Shown: positions 34,312-44,525, numbered from the stretch's first letter. The stretch: 64,000 nucleotides of DNA from Actinomycetospora lutea (GCF_028737205.1 NZ_JAQZAL010000010.1:1-64000); one strand, 5' to 3'. Notes: generated from the letters alone by a model not told the origin. Translations and numbers: made by a program.

Positions 34312-36168
34312 TCACGGCCGGCGGCGCAGCCCCGACGCGCGGCCGATCGGGCGGGCGATCGCGGCCCGCACCGCGTCCTCGCTCCCGATGAGCCGGACGT
34401 GCACCCGCGCGCGGGTCACCGCCGTGTAGAGCAGCTCGCGCGTGAGCAGCGGCGACTCCGCGGGCGGCAGGACCACCGAGACCCGCGCGAACTGGCTGCC
34501 CTGCGCCCGGTGGACGGTCATCGCGTACACGGTCGCGATCCCGTCCAGCAGGCTCGGCGCGATCTCGACCGGCGCGCCGCCCCGCGCGAACGCCGCCCGC
34601 GGGCCGCGCGGCGTCCCGATGACCACGCCGGTGTCGCCGTTGTAGATGCCGCGGTCGTGGTCGTTGGCGGTCACCAGCAGCGGGCGGCCGGGGTACCACT
34701 CCTCGTCGCGGTCGGCGACGGGCCCGGCCTCGAGGAGCCAGCGCTCGACGTCGGCGGCCCACCGGGTCACGCCGTAGGGCCCGCGGCGGTGCGCGCACAG
34801 CAGGCGGTGCTCGTCGAGCCGCGACAGGGCGAGGGCCGCGTCGCCGTCGAGCGCGGCGAGCTCGGTCTCCGCCGCGCTGCCGACGACGTCGTCGCGCAGC
34901 TCCGCGAGCCCGGCCGGGTCGCGCACGGTCAGGTCGCTGTCCTCGACGAACGCGACGTCGTGCTCGCCGGCGCGCAGGGCGGCCACGGCCTCGTCGGCGT
35001 CGCCGGAGCGGATCGCCGCCGCGAGCCGCGCGATCGTGCCGTGGAACCGCCAGGTCCGGTCGAGGACGGTGACCCCGCCGCGCACCGGCGGGCCCGTCGC
35101 GGCCACGCGCTCGAGCGCGCGGTCGAGCTCCGGCTCGGGGTCGGCGGGGGCGGCGACCAGGTCGCCGAGCACGGCGCCGGCCTCGACCGACGCGAGCTGG
35201 TCGGGGTCGCCGACGAGGACGAGACGCGCGTCGGGCCGGACCGCCTCGAGCAGCCGGGCCATCAGGGTCAGCGACACCATCGAGGTCTCGTCGACGATGA
35301 CCACGTCGAAGGGCAGGTGCCGGTGCCGGTCGTGGCGGAACCGCGACGACCCGCGGATCGGCCCGAGCAGCCGGTGGATCGTCGACGCCGACAGGCCGTC
35401 GATGCGCGCGCGGTCGGCGGCGGGCAGGTCGACCTCGGCGAGCGCCTCCTGCATCCGCGCCGCCGCCTTGCCGGTGGGCGCGGCGAGGGCGACGCGCAGG
35501 CTCGGGTCCTGGTCGCGCAGGACCGCGAGCAGCGTGGCCACGGTGGTGGTCTTGCCGGTACCCGGGCCGCCGGCGAGCACGCTGGTCCAGCGCAGCGTGC
35601 ACACCGCCACCGCGCGCCGTTGCGCGTCTCCGGGACCGGCCTGCGTGAACAGCCGGTCCAGCGCGCCACGCAGCCGGTCGGCGTCCACCGCCGGCGGCGC
35701 CGCGGCCGAGCGCCGGGCCAGGGTCTCGCGGACCTGCTGCTCCTGGCGCCAGTAGCGGTCGAGGTAGAGCAGGCCGTCGACGAGGCGCAGCGGGCGCCCG
35801 GTCGCCGTCCCGTCGTCGCCCCCGACCAGCGGCGAGGCCCGGCACGCCGCCGTCCACGGCCCGGGGTCGGGCCAGGGGAGGTCGGAGGTGTCGACGACCT
35901 CGTCGCCCTCGGCGAGCACGGTGCGGTCCACGGCGGCCAGATCGAGACACACCGACCCGGCGCGCAGGGCCCGCACGACCAGCGCCGCGGCCAGCAGGAC
36001 CTGCTCGTCGTCCTCGCCGCCGAGACGCCCGAGACGGCGCGCGACGTGCACGTCGGTGGCGGCCAGCACACCGCGGACGTTGAACGCGGCGAGTAGCCCG
36101 GTGGCGCGCGTGGCGAACCGGATGCCGTCCTCGACGAGCAGGTCGGCCGTCACGGTCGCACCGCTCAC
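34312..36168 (-). CDS. recD: Exodeoxyribonuclease V subunit alpha (RecD helicase)
   Basis: A 618-residue SF1B helicase, the 5'-3' motor of RecBCD. An N-terminal domain (about 1-150) precedes Walker A LAGGPGTGKTTT (about 195-206), the DETSM Walker B/motif II (about 290), the GDPDQLASVEAGAVLGDL motif III, and the C-terminal TVHRAQGSQFARVSVVLP and LYTAVTRAR motifs V/VI. The GTG start overlaps the recB stop (GTGA), so it is translated with recB. It is last in the recC-recB-recD operon. Length and motif order are normal. Confidence 0.95.
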   Translation of the reverse strand: MSGATVTADLLVEDGIRFATRATGLLAAFNVRGVLAATDVHVARRLGRLGGEDDEQVLLAAALVVRALRAGSVCLDLAAVDRTVLAEGDEVVDTSDLPWPDPGPWTAACRASPLVGGDDGTATGRPLRLVDGLLYLDRYWRQEQQVRETLARRSAAAPPAVDADRLRGALDRLFTQAGPGDAQRRAVAVCTLRWTSVLAGGPGTGKTTTVATLLAVLRDQDPSLRVALAAPTGKAAARMQEALAEVDLPAADRARIDGLSASTIHRLLGPIRGSSRFRHDRHRHLPFDVVIVDETSMVSLTLMARLLEAVRPDARLVLVGDPDQLASVEAGAVLGDLVAAPADPEPELDRALERVAATGPPVRGGVTVLDRTWRFHGTIARLAAAIRSGDADEAVAALRAGEHDVAFVEDSDLTVRDPAGLAELRDDVVGSAAETELAALDGDAALALSRLDEHRLLCAHRRGPYGVTRWAADVERWLLEAGPVADRDEEWYPGRPLLVTANDHDRGIYNGDTGVVIGTPRGPRAAFARGGAPVEIAPSLLDGIATVYAMTVHRAQGSQFARVSVVLPPAESPLLTRELLYTAVTRARVHVRLIGSEDAVRAAIARPIGRASGLRRRP

Positions 36169-39100
36169 CGGGCACCCCCGTCGAGCAGCGTCGACAGCTC
36201 CACGACCAGCGCAGGCGGCGGGCTCCACGCGAACACCCCGCACGTCGTGCCGTCGACGACCGGGGTGTCGGCGCCGCACATGCCGCGCAGGAACAGGTAG
36301 AGCACCCCGCCGAGGTGGGTCTGCGGGTCGTAGCCGCGCAACCGCCAGCGCAGGAAGCGGTGCAGGGCGACCGCATAGAGGATCGCCTGCAGGGGGTAGT
36401 GCGAGCCGATCATCGCCGTGGCCATCGCCGTCGGCCCGTAGTGCGCGACGGTCAGCGGGGCGCGGCCCGTCGGCCCGACCGGACCGAGCCAGTTGGTCTT
36501 GTAGTCGACGACGACGAAGCGGCCGTCGGGACCGCGGAGCACGCCGTCGATGCTGCCGGTGAGGTAGCCGCGCAGGACCTGCTCGCCGAGCCCGTGGGCG
36601 CCCGGGTGATCGAGGGCGTCCGGGTAGCCGGCGAGCGGGTCGTCGGCGGGCAGGTGCCGGCGCAGCAGCGCGGCCACGGCGGCGAGGGTGACCGGTGGCG
36701 CGCCCGCGCGGGTGCGGTCGCCGCCGGCGAGCGGCAGCTCGAAGTCGAGCTCGGCGAGCCGGTCGCGCGGGGCGACGTCGGCGAGGGTCGGCGGCCCACC
36801 GGCCGGCAGCGGCGTGGTCATCACCGGGAGCAGGGCGTCGGCGAGCGTGGCCGCGTCGACCTCGGCGTGCGGACGGTGCGCGAGCTCCGCGGCGGCGGCC
36901 TCGACCAGCGCGGCGTGGACGTCGCCGGTCCCGGTGTCGACGGTCTCGAGCACGGAGTGCACGAGCGTGCCGAAGGCCGGGCCGACCGGCAGGTCCGCCA
37001 TCGGCGACGAGATCGGCTCGACCTCGTCGGCGACCTCCGGCACGCCGCCCTCGTCGTCGGGGTCGGCCTCGTCGGCGAGCGTGCGCTCCTCGGGCTCGCT
37101 GCCGACCGGCCCCGGTCCGTGGGCACCGACGGTGAGCGAGGAGTACGACGAGCGGCGCCACGCCAGGTCGAGGGGGCGGTCGAACGGGGCGGCGGCGAGC
37201 GCGTGGGCGGCGCCGGCGGCCGGCACGTAGGGCACGGGCCAGCGGGGCTCGACGCGTTCGACGGCGATGTCCCCGTCGGACTCGTCGGCGAGGCCCTCGA
37301 GGTGCGCGAGCACGCGCTCGTCCTCCCAGACCGGGTAGGCGCGGTCGGGGCTGGTGCCGGGCGCGGGACGGCCGACGAACAGGCGGTGGACCGCCGAGGG
37401 CTTGGTGTTCGTCGACGGCGCCCACCAGCACACGACCTGCCCCTGGGCGCGGGTCAGCGCGACGTAGAGCAGCCGCAGGTCCTCGCCGTCGTCCTCGTCG
37501 CGGGCGGCGGCAACGTGGTCGCGCCAGGCCGGGTCGGTCTCGCCGCCGACCGCGCGCACCCGCTTCCCGTGCTCGTCGTGGTGGGTGACGACCCTCGGCT
37601 CGTCGGAGACCCAGCGGTCCCACCCGAACGGCACGTAGACCACCGGGTACTCGAGCCCCTTGCACTTGTGGATCGTCAGCACCTGGACCGCGCTCGCGTC
37701 GGATTCGAGACGCCGGCTGCGCTCGGGCCGCAGCTCGCCGGTGCCGGCGGCGGCCTCGGCCATGCGCGCCCGCAGCCACTCGACGAGCGCGACCACGCCG
37801 AGGCGCGACTCGGCCGCCGCCGCGTGCAGGACCTGACCGATGTGGCGGACGTCGGTGATGCGCCGCTCGCCGTCGACGCGCGCGAGCACCCGCGCCGCGA
37901 GGCCCGTCTCGGCCGCGACCGCCTCGAGGAACGCCGCGACCCCGCGGTCGTGCAGCACCGCACCCCAGCGCCGCAGCGCGGCGCCGACCTCGGGGAGCAC
38001 CGTGTCGGCGTGCGCGTCGAGGTCGGCGGCGGCGTGGCCGAGGAACACGGTGAGCGCGGCCGCCCGCACCCGCGTCGGGCGCCCCGGCTGCTCGACGGCC
38101 TCGAGGAGCGTGAGCCACTCCTCGGCGCTCTCGGTGGTGAACACGCTGGTGGCGCCCGCGAGCACGGACGGGATGCCGGCCGCGGTGAGGGCCTCGCGCA
38201 CGAGGCTGGCGTTGGCGTTGGTGCGCACGAGCACGGCGATGTCGCCGGGCCCCAGCGTCGGGTCCTCGCGCCCGTCCTCCCAGCGGGAGTCGGCGGCGAC
38301 CAGCTCGGCGATGTCGGCGGCGAGGTCGGCGGCGACCTTCTCGCGCACGCCCCCGACGATCGGCAGGCTGCTCCTGTAGGTGCTGCGCAGGCCCTCGCGG
38401 GGCAGCACGCGCAGCCGGAACGGCGCCGGCCGCGGCGCCCCGACGAGCCGGCGCTGCGGGTGGGCGGAGGCCACCGGCGGCACGACGATCTTCTCGTCGC
38501 CCAGCGCCGCGCCGTTGAAGATCTTCTCGAGCGCCCGGACCAGCGGCGCGTCGCTGCGCCAGTTGGTCGCGAGCCCCGACTTCGTGCCCGCCGAGTCGAC
38601 GGCCTGCAGGTAGCTGACGACGTCGGCGCCGCGGAAGGCGTAGATCGCCTGCTTGGGGTCGCCGATGAACGTCAGGGCGCTGTGCCCGTGGAAGGCGACG
38701 CGCAGGATCTCCCACTGGATCGGGTCGGTGTCCTGGAACTCGTCGACGAGGACCACCGAGAACCGGTCGCGCAGCCGCGCGCAGGCCGCCTCACCCAGGC
38801 TCCTGTTCGTCAGCGCGGTGCGCAGCCGGGTGAGCATGTCGTCGAAGGTGAACAGGCGCCGCCGCCGCTTGCGCCGCTCGACCTCCTGGCGCACGGCGCG
38901 CGCGAACGACGCCCGCGCGCCGGCGGGGCCCTCGATGTCCTGCTCGGGCGCGATCCCGGCGGACGGGTCGTTGACGACGGCGCGGCCGATCTCCAGCGCG
39001 ACGGTGCGGTCGAAGTGGGGCGCGGGCGCGCCGGGCACGGCGTACTTGCGCAGGTAGAAGTCGTCGACGACCTCGGTGACCACGTCGTCGATGCGCTCGA

Positions 39101-39560
39101 CGAACGTGCCGTCGGGATCGGTGTCGCCGACGATGCCCAGCCCGGTGAGCATGTCCTGGCAGAACTGGTGGGTGGTCGCGATCGTCGCGGCGTCGAACCC
39201 CGCGAGCGCCGCGGTCAGCCGGGCGCGCCGTTCCGCGACGATGTCGTCGTCGGCCCGCGCCAGGTGCTGCGTGACGGGGTCCTTCTCGTCGAGGCGCGCC
39301 GCCTCCGGGTCGGCCAGCCCGCGCTCGGTGCGGACGAACCGCTCGCGGACGCGTTCGCGCAGCTCGCGGGTGGCCTCGCGCCCGAAGGTCACGAGCATGA
39401 CCTGCGGCAACGTGGCGTGGCCCTCGGCGACGTAGCGGGCCGCGAGCGCGGCGATCGTGAACGTCTTGCCCGTGCCGGCGCTGGCCTCGAGCACGGTGGT
39501 GGCGGTGGGCAGCGGGCCGCAGACGTCGAACGAGGTCGGCGCCTCGAGGGTCGCGGTCAC
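36165..39560 (-). CDS. recB: Exodeoxyribonuclease V subunit beta (RecB helicase-nuclease)
   Basis: A 1131-residue UvrD-like helicase with a C-terminal nuclease domain; the 3'-5' motor and nuclease of RecBCD in double-strand-break repair. Walker A is EASAGTGKTF (25-34, K32). Later motifs are VVLVDEFQDTDPIQWEIL (about 268-285), GDPKQAIYAFRGAD, VLTIHKCKGLEYPVVYVPFG and LRLLYVALTRAQ. The RecB-type nuclease motif is GSIDGVLRG...FVVVDYKTNWLG (about residue 1015), with the D...DYK residues intact. It is coupled at both ends by GTGA overlaps. Confidence 0.95.
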   Translation of the reverse strand: MTATLEAPTSFDVCGPLPTATTVLEASAGTGKTFTIAALAARYVAEGHATLPQVMLVTFGREATRELRERVRERFVRTERGLADPEAARLDEKDPVTQHLARADDDIVAERRARLTAALAGFDAATIATTHQFCQDMLTGLGIVGDTDPDGTFVERIDDVVTEVVDDFYLRKYAVPGAPAPHFDRTVALEIGRAVVNDPSAGIAPEQDIEGPAGARASFARAVRQEVERRKRRRRLFTFDDMLTRLRTALTNRSLGEAACARLRDRFSVVLVDEFQDTDPIQWEILRVAFHGHSALTFIGDPKQAIYAFRGADVVSYLQAVDSAGTKSGLATNWRSDAPLVRALEKIFNGAALGDEKIVVPPVASAHPQRRLVGAPRPAPFRLRVLPREGLRSTYRSSLPIVGGVREKVAADLAADIAELVAADSRWEDGREDPTLGPGDIAVLVRTNANASLVREALTAAGIPSVLAGATSVFTTESAEEWLTLLEAVEQPGRPTRVRAAALTVFLGHAAADLDAHADTVLPEVGAALRRWGAVLHDRGVAAFLEAVAAETGLAARVLARVDGERRITDVRHIGQVLHAAAAESRLGVVALVEWLRARMAEAAAGTGELRPERSRRLESDASAVQVLTIHKCKGLEYPVVYVPFGWDRWVSDEPRVVTHHDEHGKRVRAVGGETDPAWRDHVAAARDEDDGEDLRLLYVALTRAQGQVVCWWAPSTNTKPSAVHRLFVGRPAPGTSPDRAYPVWEDERVLAHLEGLADESDGDIAVERVEPRWPVPYVPAAGAAHALAAAPFDRPLDLAWRRSSYSSLTVGAHGPGPVGSEPEERTLADEADPDDEGGVPEVADEVEPISSPMADLPVGPAFGTLVHSVLETVDTGTGDVHAALVEAAAAELAHRPHAEVDAATLADALLPVMTTPLPAGGPPTLADVAPRDRLAELDFELPLAGGDRTRAGAPPVTLAAVAALLRRHLPADDPLAGYPDALDHPGAHGLGEQVLRGYLTGSIDGVLRGPDGRFVVVDYKTNWLGPVGPTGRAPLTVAHYGPTAMATAMIGSHYPLQAILYAVALHRFLRWRLRGYDPQTHLGGVLYLFLRGMCGADTPVVDGTTCGVFAWSPPPALVVELSTLLDGGAR

Positions 39561-42500
39561 CGGGACGCCATCTCCTCGACCTCGCGCAGCGGGGTCCACA
39601 GCCGCGTCGCGAGCCCGGCGAAGCGGCTCGGGGCGTCCCCGTCGGCGGGGCCGACGAGGTCGTCGAGGGCGCGCCGGCGGCCCCACACCAGCACGTGCGC
39701 GGGGTCGTCCTGCTCGGCGCCGTAGCGGTCGGTCCACCGGTCGCGGGCGCGGTTCATCGCCGCGACGTCGCCCTTCGTGGCCCGCGCCTGCGCGTACGCC
39801 TCCGACGTCCGGCACATCAGCGGCAGCGGCTCGAGCATCCCGTCGGCGTGCAGCGCGAGGAGGTCGGCGAGGACCTTCTGCGCCACCTCGGGCTCGAGCG
39901 GGCCGAGCGTCGACATCGCCGTCGGGGCGTCGCGGCCGCCGCGTCCGACCGTGACCGCCCGCCACGGCCGGTCGGGGTGCGCGGCGGTGAGCGCGAGCAG
40001 GCCCACCCACGCCCGCAGCCGGTGCTTCGGCGCGAGCCGCGAGAACGTCACCGTCACCAGCGTCGTGTCGTGCACCCCGCCGACCGACCCGACGAGGCCG
40101 TCGGTGGTGATGTCGACGTCGACCGCGGCGGTGCTGCGCAGCTCGGCGACGGCCCGGGTCAGCGGCTCGGCCTGGCCGCCGAGCTCCCGGACGAGCCGGT
40201 CGCCCAGCGGGCCGGGCGGGAGCTCGCCGCGCCGGCGCTCGCCCTCCATGCAGGCGGTGACGTCGCGGCCGGCGAGGCGGTCGCGCAGCAGGCGCTCGCC
40301 GATGGCCCAGCGCGCCAGCCCGTCGGGCTCGACCGGCACCGCCTCGACCGTCTCCTCCTCCTCGCCGCGGGCGAACACCCCGAGGCGCTGGCGCAGGAAC
40401 GCGCGCACCGGGTGCTCGACGAACCGGGCGAGGTCCTCGAGATCGAGCACCTCGCGCGCCCGGGCGGGCAGCGGGCCGGGCAGGAACGGGACGGGCGCGG
40501 TCCGCTCACGGCGCAGGGCCCGCGTGCCCGCCAGCGCCGCGCCGTCGAAGGAGAAGGGGCCGTCGGCGTCGAAGTCGCCGGCGTCGAACGGCTGCAACGG
40601 GTTGCGCCGCGTGAGGTGGTCGCGGGCGCGCCGGCCGTCGCCGAGGTCGAAGCTCGCGTCGAGGGTGTCGAGCAGCTCGCCGATCGGCACCGCCGGCGGC
40701 CGGTCGGCACCCGTGCGCTCGTCGGCGCCGGAGTGGACGACGACGAGGTGGTCGGTGGCGGCGACGATCGCGTCGAGCAGCAGCTGGCGGTCCTCGGCGG
40801 CCGGGTCGCGCTCGCCGACGCGCGGGTCGCGCGCCAGGACGTCGTCGCCGTCCGCCCGGGTCTCGCGGGGGAACACCTGGTCGTCCATGCCGAGCAGGCA
40901 CACCACGCGGTGGGGCACCGAGCGCATCGGCATCAGCGTCGCGACGGTGAGCGTGCCGGTGCGGAAGTTGGCGCGCGTCGGGCGTCCGGCGAGCCGGTCG
41001 GCGAGGACCGCGCGGACGTCGTGCAGCGTCATGGCGGGGTCGTGCAGGGCGCTCTCGAGCACGGCGGTGAGCTCGCCGCGGGCCTGCGCGAGCTGCCAGG
41101 CGTCCGCGGGGACGGTCGCGGTGAGCCCGTCGAGCCCGAGCCGCAGGGCGTCGATCCACGCGGAGAGGGGCTTCTCGCCGCGCAGGCCCTCGATCACCGC
41201 GCCGACCCGGTCGGCCAGCTCCCCGAGCCGCCCGACCCGCTCGACGTCGCCGGAGTCGACCTCGTCAAGCGGCAGCGCGTCGCCCAGCCAGTCGCCGCCG
41301 TCCGCGGACATCGCGACACCGACCAGCAGCCGGTCGAGCCCCTGGGACCAGGTGTTGTCGGGGAACCGGGCGAGGGAGAACGCGGCGCGGTGGGGCGCGT
41401 CGAGCCCCCAGCGGACCCCGGAGCGCTCGGCGAGCTCGCGCAGGCGCGGGAGGTCCTCGTCGTCGAAGCGGAAGCGGCGCCGCACCGGGTCGGACTCGGC
41501 GAGGTCGAGCAGCTGGGACGCGGTGACGCGCGCGTCGGCCAGGTCGAGCAGCGTCGCGAGCGTCCCGAAGAGCGGGTTGACCTCGCGCAGCGAGCGGTCG
41601 GCGAGGCGGACCCGCAGCCGGTGACCGGGGTGCGCCGCCTCCTCGCCCTCGCCGGGCCCGAAGGAGGCGGTGACGAGCGGCGCGAACGTCTCGATGTCGG
41701 GGCACAGGACGATGACGTCGCGCGGCTCGAGGGTCGGGTCGGCGCGCAGCAGGCCGAGGATCGTCTCGCGCAGCACCTCGACCTGGCGGTCCGGCCCGTG
41801 GCAGCGGTGGATGCGGATGCTGCCGTCGTCGGTCGCGGGTTGCGCCGAGGGCGCGCGGTCGTGGCGCAGGTCGTCCTGGAGGCGGGCGAGGAGCGTCCTC
41901 CCCGGCGCGTCGAGGGCGTGGTGGTGGTCGGTGTACGGGAGGCGCGTGAGACGCAGCTGCAGTTCGCGGACGTCGCGCCCGAGGCTCGCGAGCAGGGGGT
42001 GGGCGACGCTCTCGGCGCTCGTGTCGTCGGCGCGCCGATCGGCGTCCCGCCGCTCGAGATGCGTCCAGAGCGCCGGCGAGGGGTGCGGCAGCCAGAGGTG
42101 CACCTCGTGGTCGACGGCGAGCGCGTCGAGGACGCCGAGCTCGGTGTCGGAGAGGCGGGTGGCGCCGAAGAGACTCACGCGCGTCGGGAAGCCGGTGGGG
42201 GGCGCGATGTGGGCGACGGTCTCGGCGGGGCTGCTCGCGGCCAGGCGCGTCCGCAGGCGGCGCCACAGCTCGGGCTGCCAGCGCAGGTCGTCGGGCGTCC
42301 CCGCGTCGTCACCGGCCGCCCAGGCGCGGACCAGCGCGGGCCGGTGGTCGGCGTAACGGGTGAACAGGCGCGCGAGGTGGCGCGCAGCGGCGAACCGTCG
42401 CCCGCGCCGCGTGCCGGTGGTGTCGCCGACGACGCCGAGGAACGTGCCCAGCGGGGCGCACCAGGGCTCCTCGGCGCACTCGTCGATGGTCTCCAGCAGC

Positions 42501-42784
42501 GGCCAGACCAGCCGCTCGGGCCGCCACGGGTCGTCGTCCGGGAGGGCGAGCACCCGGGCCACGACCTCGCCGGGCGAGGGGAACACGACGTTGGCGCACA
42601 CCCCGTCGTCGCCGCCCGTGACACCCAGCCGGTGGGCCAGACGCTGGGCGAGCCACCGCTCGATCCCGCGCGTCGGCACCGCGACGAGCTCCGGCTCGAA
42701 GGGGTCGTCCAGCGGGTCGGCGAGGACGTCGGCCAGGGCCTCGACGAGCCGGTCGGCGCGCTCGGCCCGGTGCACGTGGAGCAC
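39557..42784 (-). CDS. recC: Exodeoxyribonuclease V subunit gamma (RecC)
   Basis: A 1075-residue RecC subunit, a catalytically dead helicase relative that scans for Chi in the enterobacterial enzyme. It starts with LHVHRAERADRLVEALADVLADPLDDPFEPELVAVPTRGIERWLAQRLA, the conserved N-terminus. It lacks Walker A and contains IRIHRCHGPDRQVEVLRETILGLL, VIVLCPDIETFAPLV and RVVCLLGMDDQVFPR. GTG 42784 follows GGGAGGTGCGGG, fixing the start; the longer upstream frame is shadow. It is first in the operon. Whether this actinobacterial enzyme recognises any Chi sequence is unknown. Confidence 0.95.
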   Translation of the reverse strand: MLHVHRAERADRLVEALADVLADPLDDPFEPELVAVPTRGIERWLAQRLAHRLGVTGGDDGVCANVVFPSPGEVVARVLALPDDDPWRPERLVWPLLETIDECAEEPWCAPLGTFLGVVGDTTGTRRGRRFAAARHLARLFTRYADHRPALVRAWAAGDDAGTPDDLRWQPELWRRLRTRLAASSPAETVAHIAPPTGFPTRVSLFGATRLSDTELGVLDALAVDHEVHLWLPHPSPALWTHLERRDADRRADDTSAESVAHPLLASLGRDVRELQLRLTRLPYTDHHHALDAPGRTLLARLQDDLRHDRAPSAQPATDDGSIRIHRCHGPDRQVEVLRETILGLLRADPTLEPRDVIVLCPDIETFAPLVTASFGPGEGEEAAHPGHRLRVRLADRSLREVNPLFGTLATLLDLADARVTASQLLDLAESDPVRRRFRFDDEDLPRLRELAERSGVRWGLDAPHRAAFSLARFPDNTWSQGLDRLLVGVAMSADGGDWLGDALPLDEVDSGDVERVGRLGELADRVGAVIEGLRGEKPLSAWIDALRLGLDGLTATVPADAWQLAQARGELTAVLESALHDPAMTLHDVRAVLADRLAGRPTRANFRTGTLTVATLMPMRSVPHRVVCLLGMDDQVFPRETRADGDDVLARDPRVGERDPAAEDRQLLLDAIVAATDHLVVVHSGADERTGADRPPAVPIGELLDTLDASFDLGDGRRARDHLTRRNPLQPFDAGDFDADGPFSFDGAALAGTRALRRERTAPVPFLPGPLPARAREVLDLEDLARFVEHPVRAFLRQRLGVFARGEEEETVEAVPVEPDGLARWAIGERLLRDRLAGRDVTACMEGERRRGELPPGPLGDRLVRELGGQAEPLTRAVAELRSTAAVDVDITTDGLVGSVGGVHDTTLVTVTFSRLAPKHRLRAWVGLLALTAAHPDRPWRAVTVGRGGRDAPTAMSTLGPLEPEVAQKVLADLLALHADGMLEPLPLMCRTSEAYAQARATKGDVAAMNRARDRWTDRYGAEQDDPAHVLVWGRRRALDDLVGPADGDAPSRFAGLATRLWTPLREVEEMASR

Positions 42785-42901
42785 CCCCGCACCTCCCGAT
42801 CTCGCTGTGGCGCCGACGCTAGACGAGGGGTCCGACGGCGTTCGTGTCCGGGGACCCGTGTCGCTTGACCTCGACCGCTGTCCAGCGTCGAGCCTCGGGG
42901 C

Positions 42902-43843
42902 ATGGACGTGGTGCAGGTCGAGAGATTCGGTGGACCCGAGGTGCTGCGGGCCGCGACCGTCGCGGACCCGTCGCCGGGAGCGGGCGAGGCGGTGATCGAG
43001 GTGACCGCCTCCGACGTGATGTTCCTGGACACGCTGCTGCGCGCCGGGTGGGGCGAGGACTTCTTCCCCGTCCGCCCGCCCTACGTGCCGGGCAGCGGGG
43101 TGGTGGGCCTCGTCGACGGGCGGCGCGTCGTCGCCGACACCAAGCAGGACGTGGGCGGCTCCGAGATCCCTGTCGGCGGCTACACCTCGCGGGCCGTCGT
43201 GGCGGAGTCGGAGCTGATCCCGGTGCCGGCGGCCCTGACCGATCAGCAGGCCGTGGCGCTGCTGCACGACGGTCCGACGCTGCAGTCGTTGCTGTCCGAC
43301 GTCGGCGCTCCTCGGCGGGTGCTCGTGGCCGCCGCGGCCGGGGGCGCCGGGGTCCTGCTGGTGCAGGAGCTCGCTGCTCGCGGCGTGCACGTCGTGGCCG
43401 CGGCACGCGGGGAGGCGAAGACGTCGCTGCTGCGCTCGCTCGGGGTGGCGGAGGTCGTCGACTACGGGTCCTCGTCGTGGACGTCCCGGGTGGCGCCGGT
43501 CGACACCGTGCTCGACGGGGCGGGCGGCGCGCTGGGCCGGGCCGCGTTCGAGCTGGTCGCCGATGGCGGCCGCTTCGTGTCGTACGGGACGGCGGGCGGG
43601 GAGTTCGCCGCGCCCGACCCGGCCGTCGCTGCCCGTCGGGGCGTCACCGTGGGCGGCCTGACCGACCTGCCCCGGCTGACGCGCGCCCGCCGGCGCGCCC
43701 TGGTGGAACGGAGCCCGGCCGAGGCGGCGGAGGGGCGGTACCGGCCGGTGATCGGGCAGACGTTCCCGCTGGCGCGTGCGGCGCAGGCGCACGCGGCGAT
43801 CGCGGCGCGCGAGGCGGTCGGGAAGACGCTGCTGGTGCCGTGA
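42902..43843 (+). CDS. Quinone-oxidoreductase-like MDR protein
   Basis: A 313-residue zinc-independent medium-chain reductase. N-terminal GroES-like domain: QVERFGGPEVLRAATVADPSPGAGEAVIEVTASDVMFLDTLLR and YVPGSGVVGLV. The nucleotide-binding region VLVAAAAGGAGVLLVQELAARGVHVVAAARGEAK (about 139-172) fits NADP(H) binding. The ATG at 42902 gives the normal N-terminus. It is divergent from recC with a 117-bp spacer and is followed by a hairpin. It is a second member of the family also found at 14304-15251, though the two are not close copies. Confidence 0.85.
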   Translation: MDVVQVERFGGPEVLRAATVADPSPGAGEAVIEVTASDVMFLDTLLRAGWGEDFFPVRPPYVPGSGVVGLVDGRRVVADTKQDVGGSEIPVGGYTSRAVVAESELIPVPAALTDQQAVALLHDGPTLQSLLSDVGAPRRVLVAAAAGGAGVLLVQELAARGVHVVAAARGEAKTSLLRSLGVAEVVDYGSSSWTSRVAPVDTVLDGAGGALGRAAFELVADGGRFVSYGTAGGEFAAPDPAVAARRGVTVGGLTDLPRLTRARRRALVERSPAEAAEGRYRPVIGQTFPLARAAQAHAAIAAREAVGKTLLVP

Positions 43844-43946
43844 GGGGCGGTGATCGCGACCCCGGTGACGGGAGCGGGCAGATCCGACCGGTTTCGTCAC
43901 CGGGACGGTGATCTCGGGCGAGGGGAGGACGCGCCTGGTGGGTCGT

Positions 43947-43974
43947 GCAACCCGTGTCCTCGGACACGGGTTGC
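43947..43974. terminator. Hairpin between convergent genes, probable terminator
   Basis: Arms 43947-43959 (GCAACCCGTGTCC) and 43962-43974 are perfect reverse complements with 2 bases between them. It lies 103 bases after the reductase gene and ends 6 bases before the stop of the DUF3558 gene on the other strand, so it can end both transcripts. Confidence 0.7.
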
Positions 43975-43979
43975 GGGAG

Positions 43980-44525
43980 CTACTCGCCGGGGAGGGGAGG
44001 GAGCGCGGCGACGAGGAGCTGCCCAGCCCGCTCGGCCTGCTCGCAGGCGCTGCGCGGATCGCTGGCGGTCGAGTCGGACACGAATCCTTGCCCGATGGCA
44101 GTGCCGACGGTGACGGTGCAAGTCGTCGAGTCGGGGTAGCTCTGCTCACTAGTAGCCGGCAGGCCAGCAACTTGGATCGGCGTGAACACCGCGAACTGGC
44201 GCGTCCGATACGTGTCCACGAGAACGTCTCGATCGGCGATGACGATGATCGTGAGATAGCGAGCGCCATCAGCCGATCTCCAGTCGCAGGCGCGGTCCCC
44301 GGTCTGCAGAGTCTTCGGGCGTCCGTTCGCCGTCATCCCGATATCGGCCAGGTCGGCAGCAGTCAACGCCAGACACGGATCGCTCTTCTGTCGGACATCT
44401 CGAGGCGCCGCCACCAGTGGGGCCCCGAACCGATCGGCGGTCGGCGAAGGCGCCGGAGCGGCCGGAATGCCGCAGGCGGCGACCAGTGCGACAGCGAGGG
44501 CCGCGAGCCCTAGGAGCCGGCTCAC
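43980..44525 (-). CDS. DUF3558-type lipoprotein
   Basis: A 181-residue predicted lipoprotein: a short basic N-terminus, hydrophobic stretch LLGLAALAVALVA and lipobox VAAC (C18), followed by a proline/serine linker. The body has the DUF3558 pattern DPCLALTAADLADIGM ... ACDWRSADG ... LTIIVIADRDVL, with paired cysteines (DPC/ACDW and CTVTV/SACEQA). It is anchored outside the cytoplasmic membrane. The GTG start overlaps the stop of the upstream WXG-like gene (GTGA), so the two are a coupled pair. DUF3558 proteins often sit beside ESX-like small proteins; their function is unknown. Confidence 0.85.
   Translation of the reverse strand: MSRLLGLAALAVALVAACGIPAAPAPSPTADRFGAPLVAAPRDVRQKSDPCLALTAADLADIGMTANGRPKTLQTGDRACDWRSADGARYLTIIVIADRDVLVDTYRTRQFAVFTPIQVAGLPATSEQSYPDSTTCTVTVGTAIGQGFVSDSTASDPRSACEQAERAGQLLVAALPPLPGE

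Noticed and set aside
34312-38715. A 1467-codon frame covering recD and much of recB antiframe
   Set aside because: Only the part from 36168 downward is RecD; the rest is a shadow of recB in another frame, with low-complexity arginine-rich translation.
42785-44269. N-terminal extension of RecC by about 495 codons
   Set aside because: The conserved RecC N-terminus and a good RBS place the start at 42784; the upstream frame overlaps the reductase gene and the DUF3558 gene.
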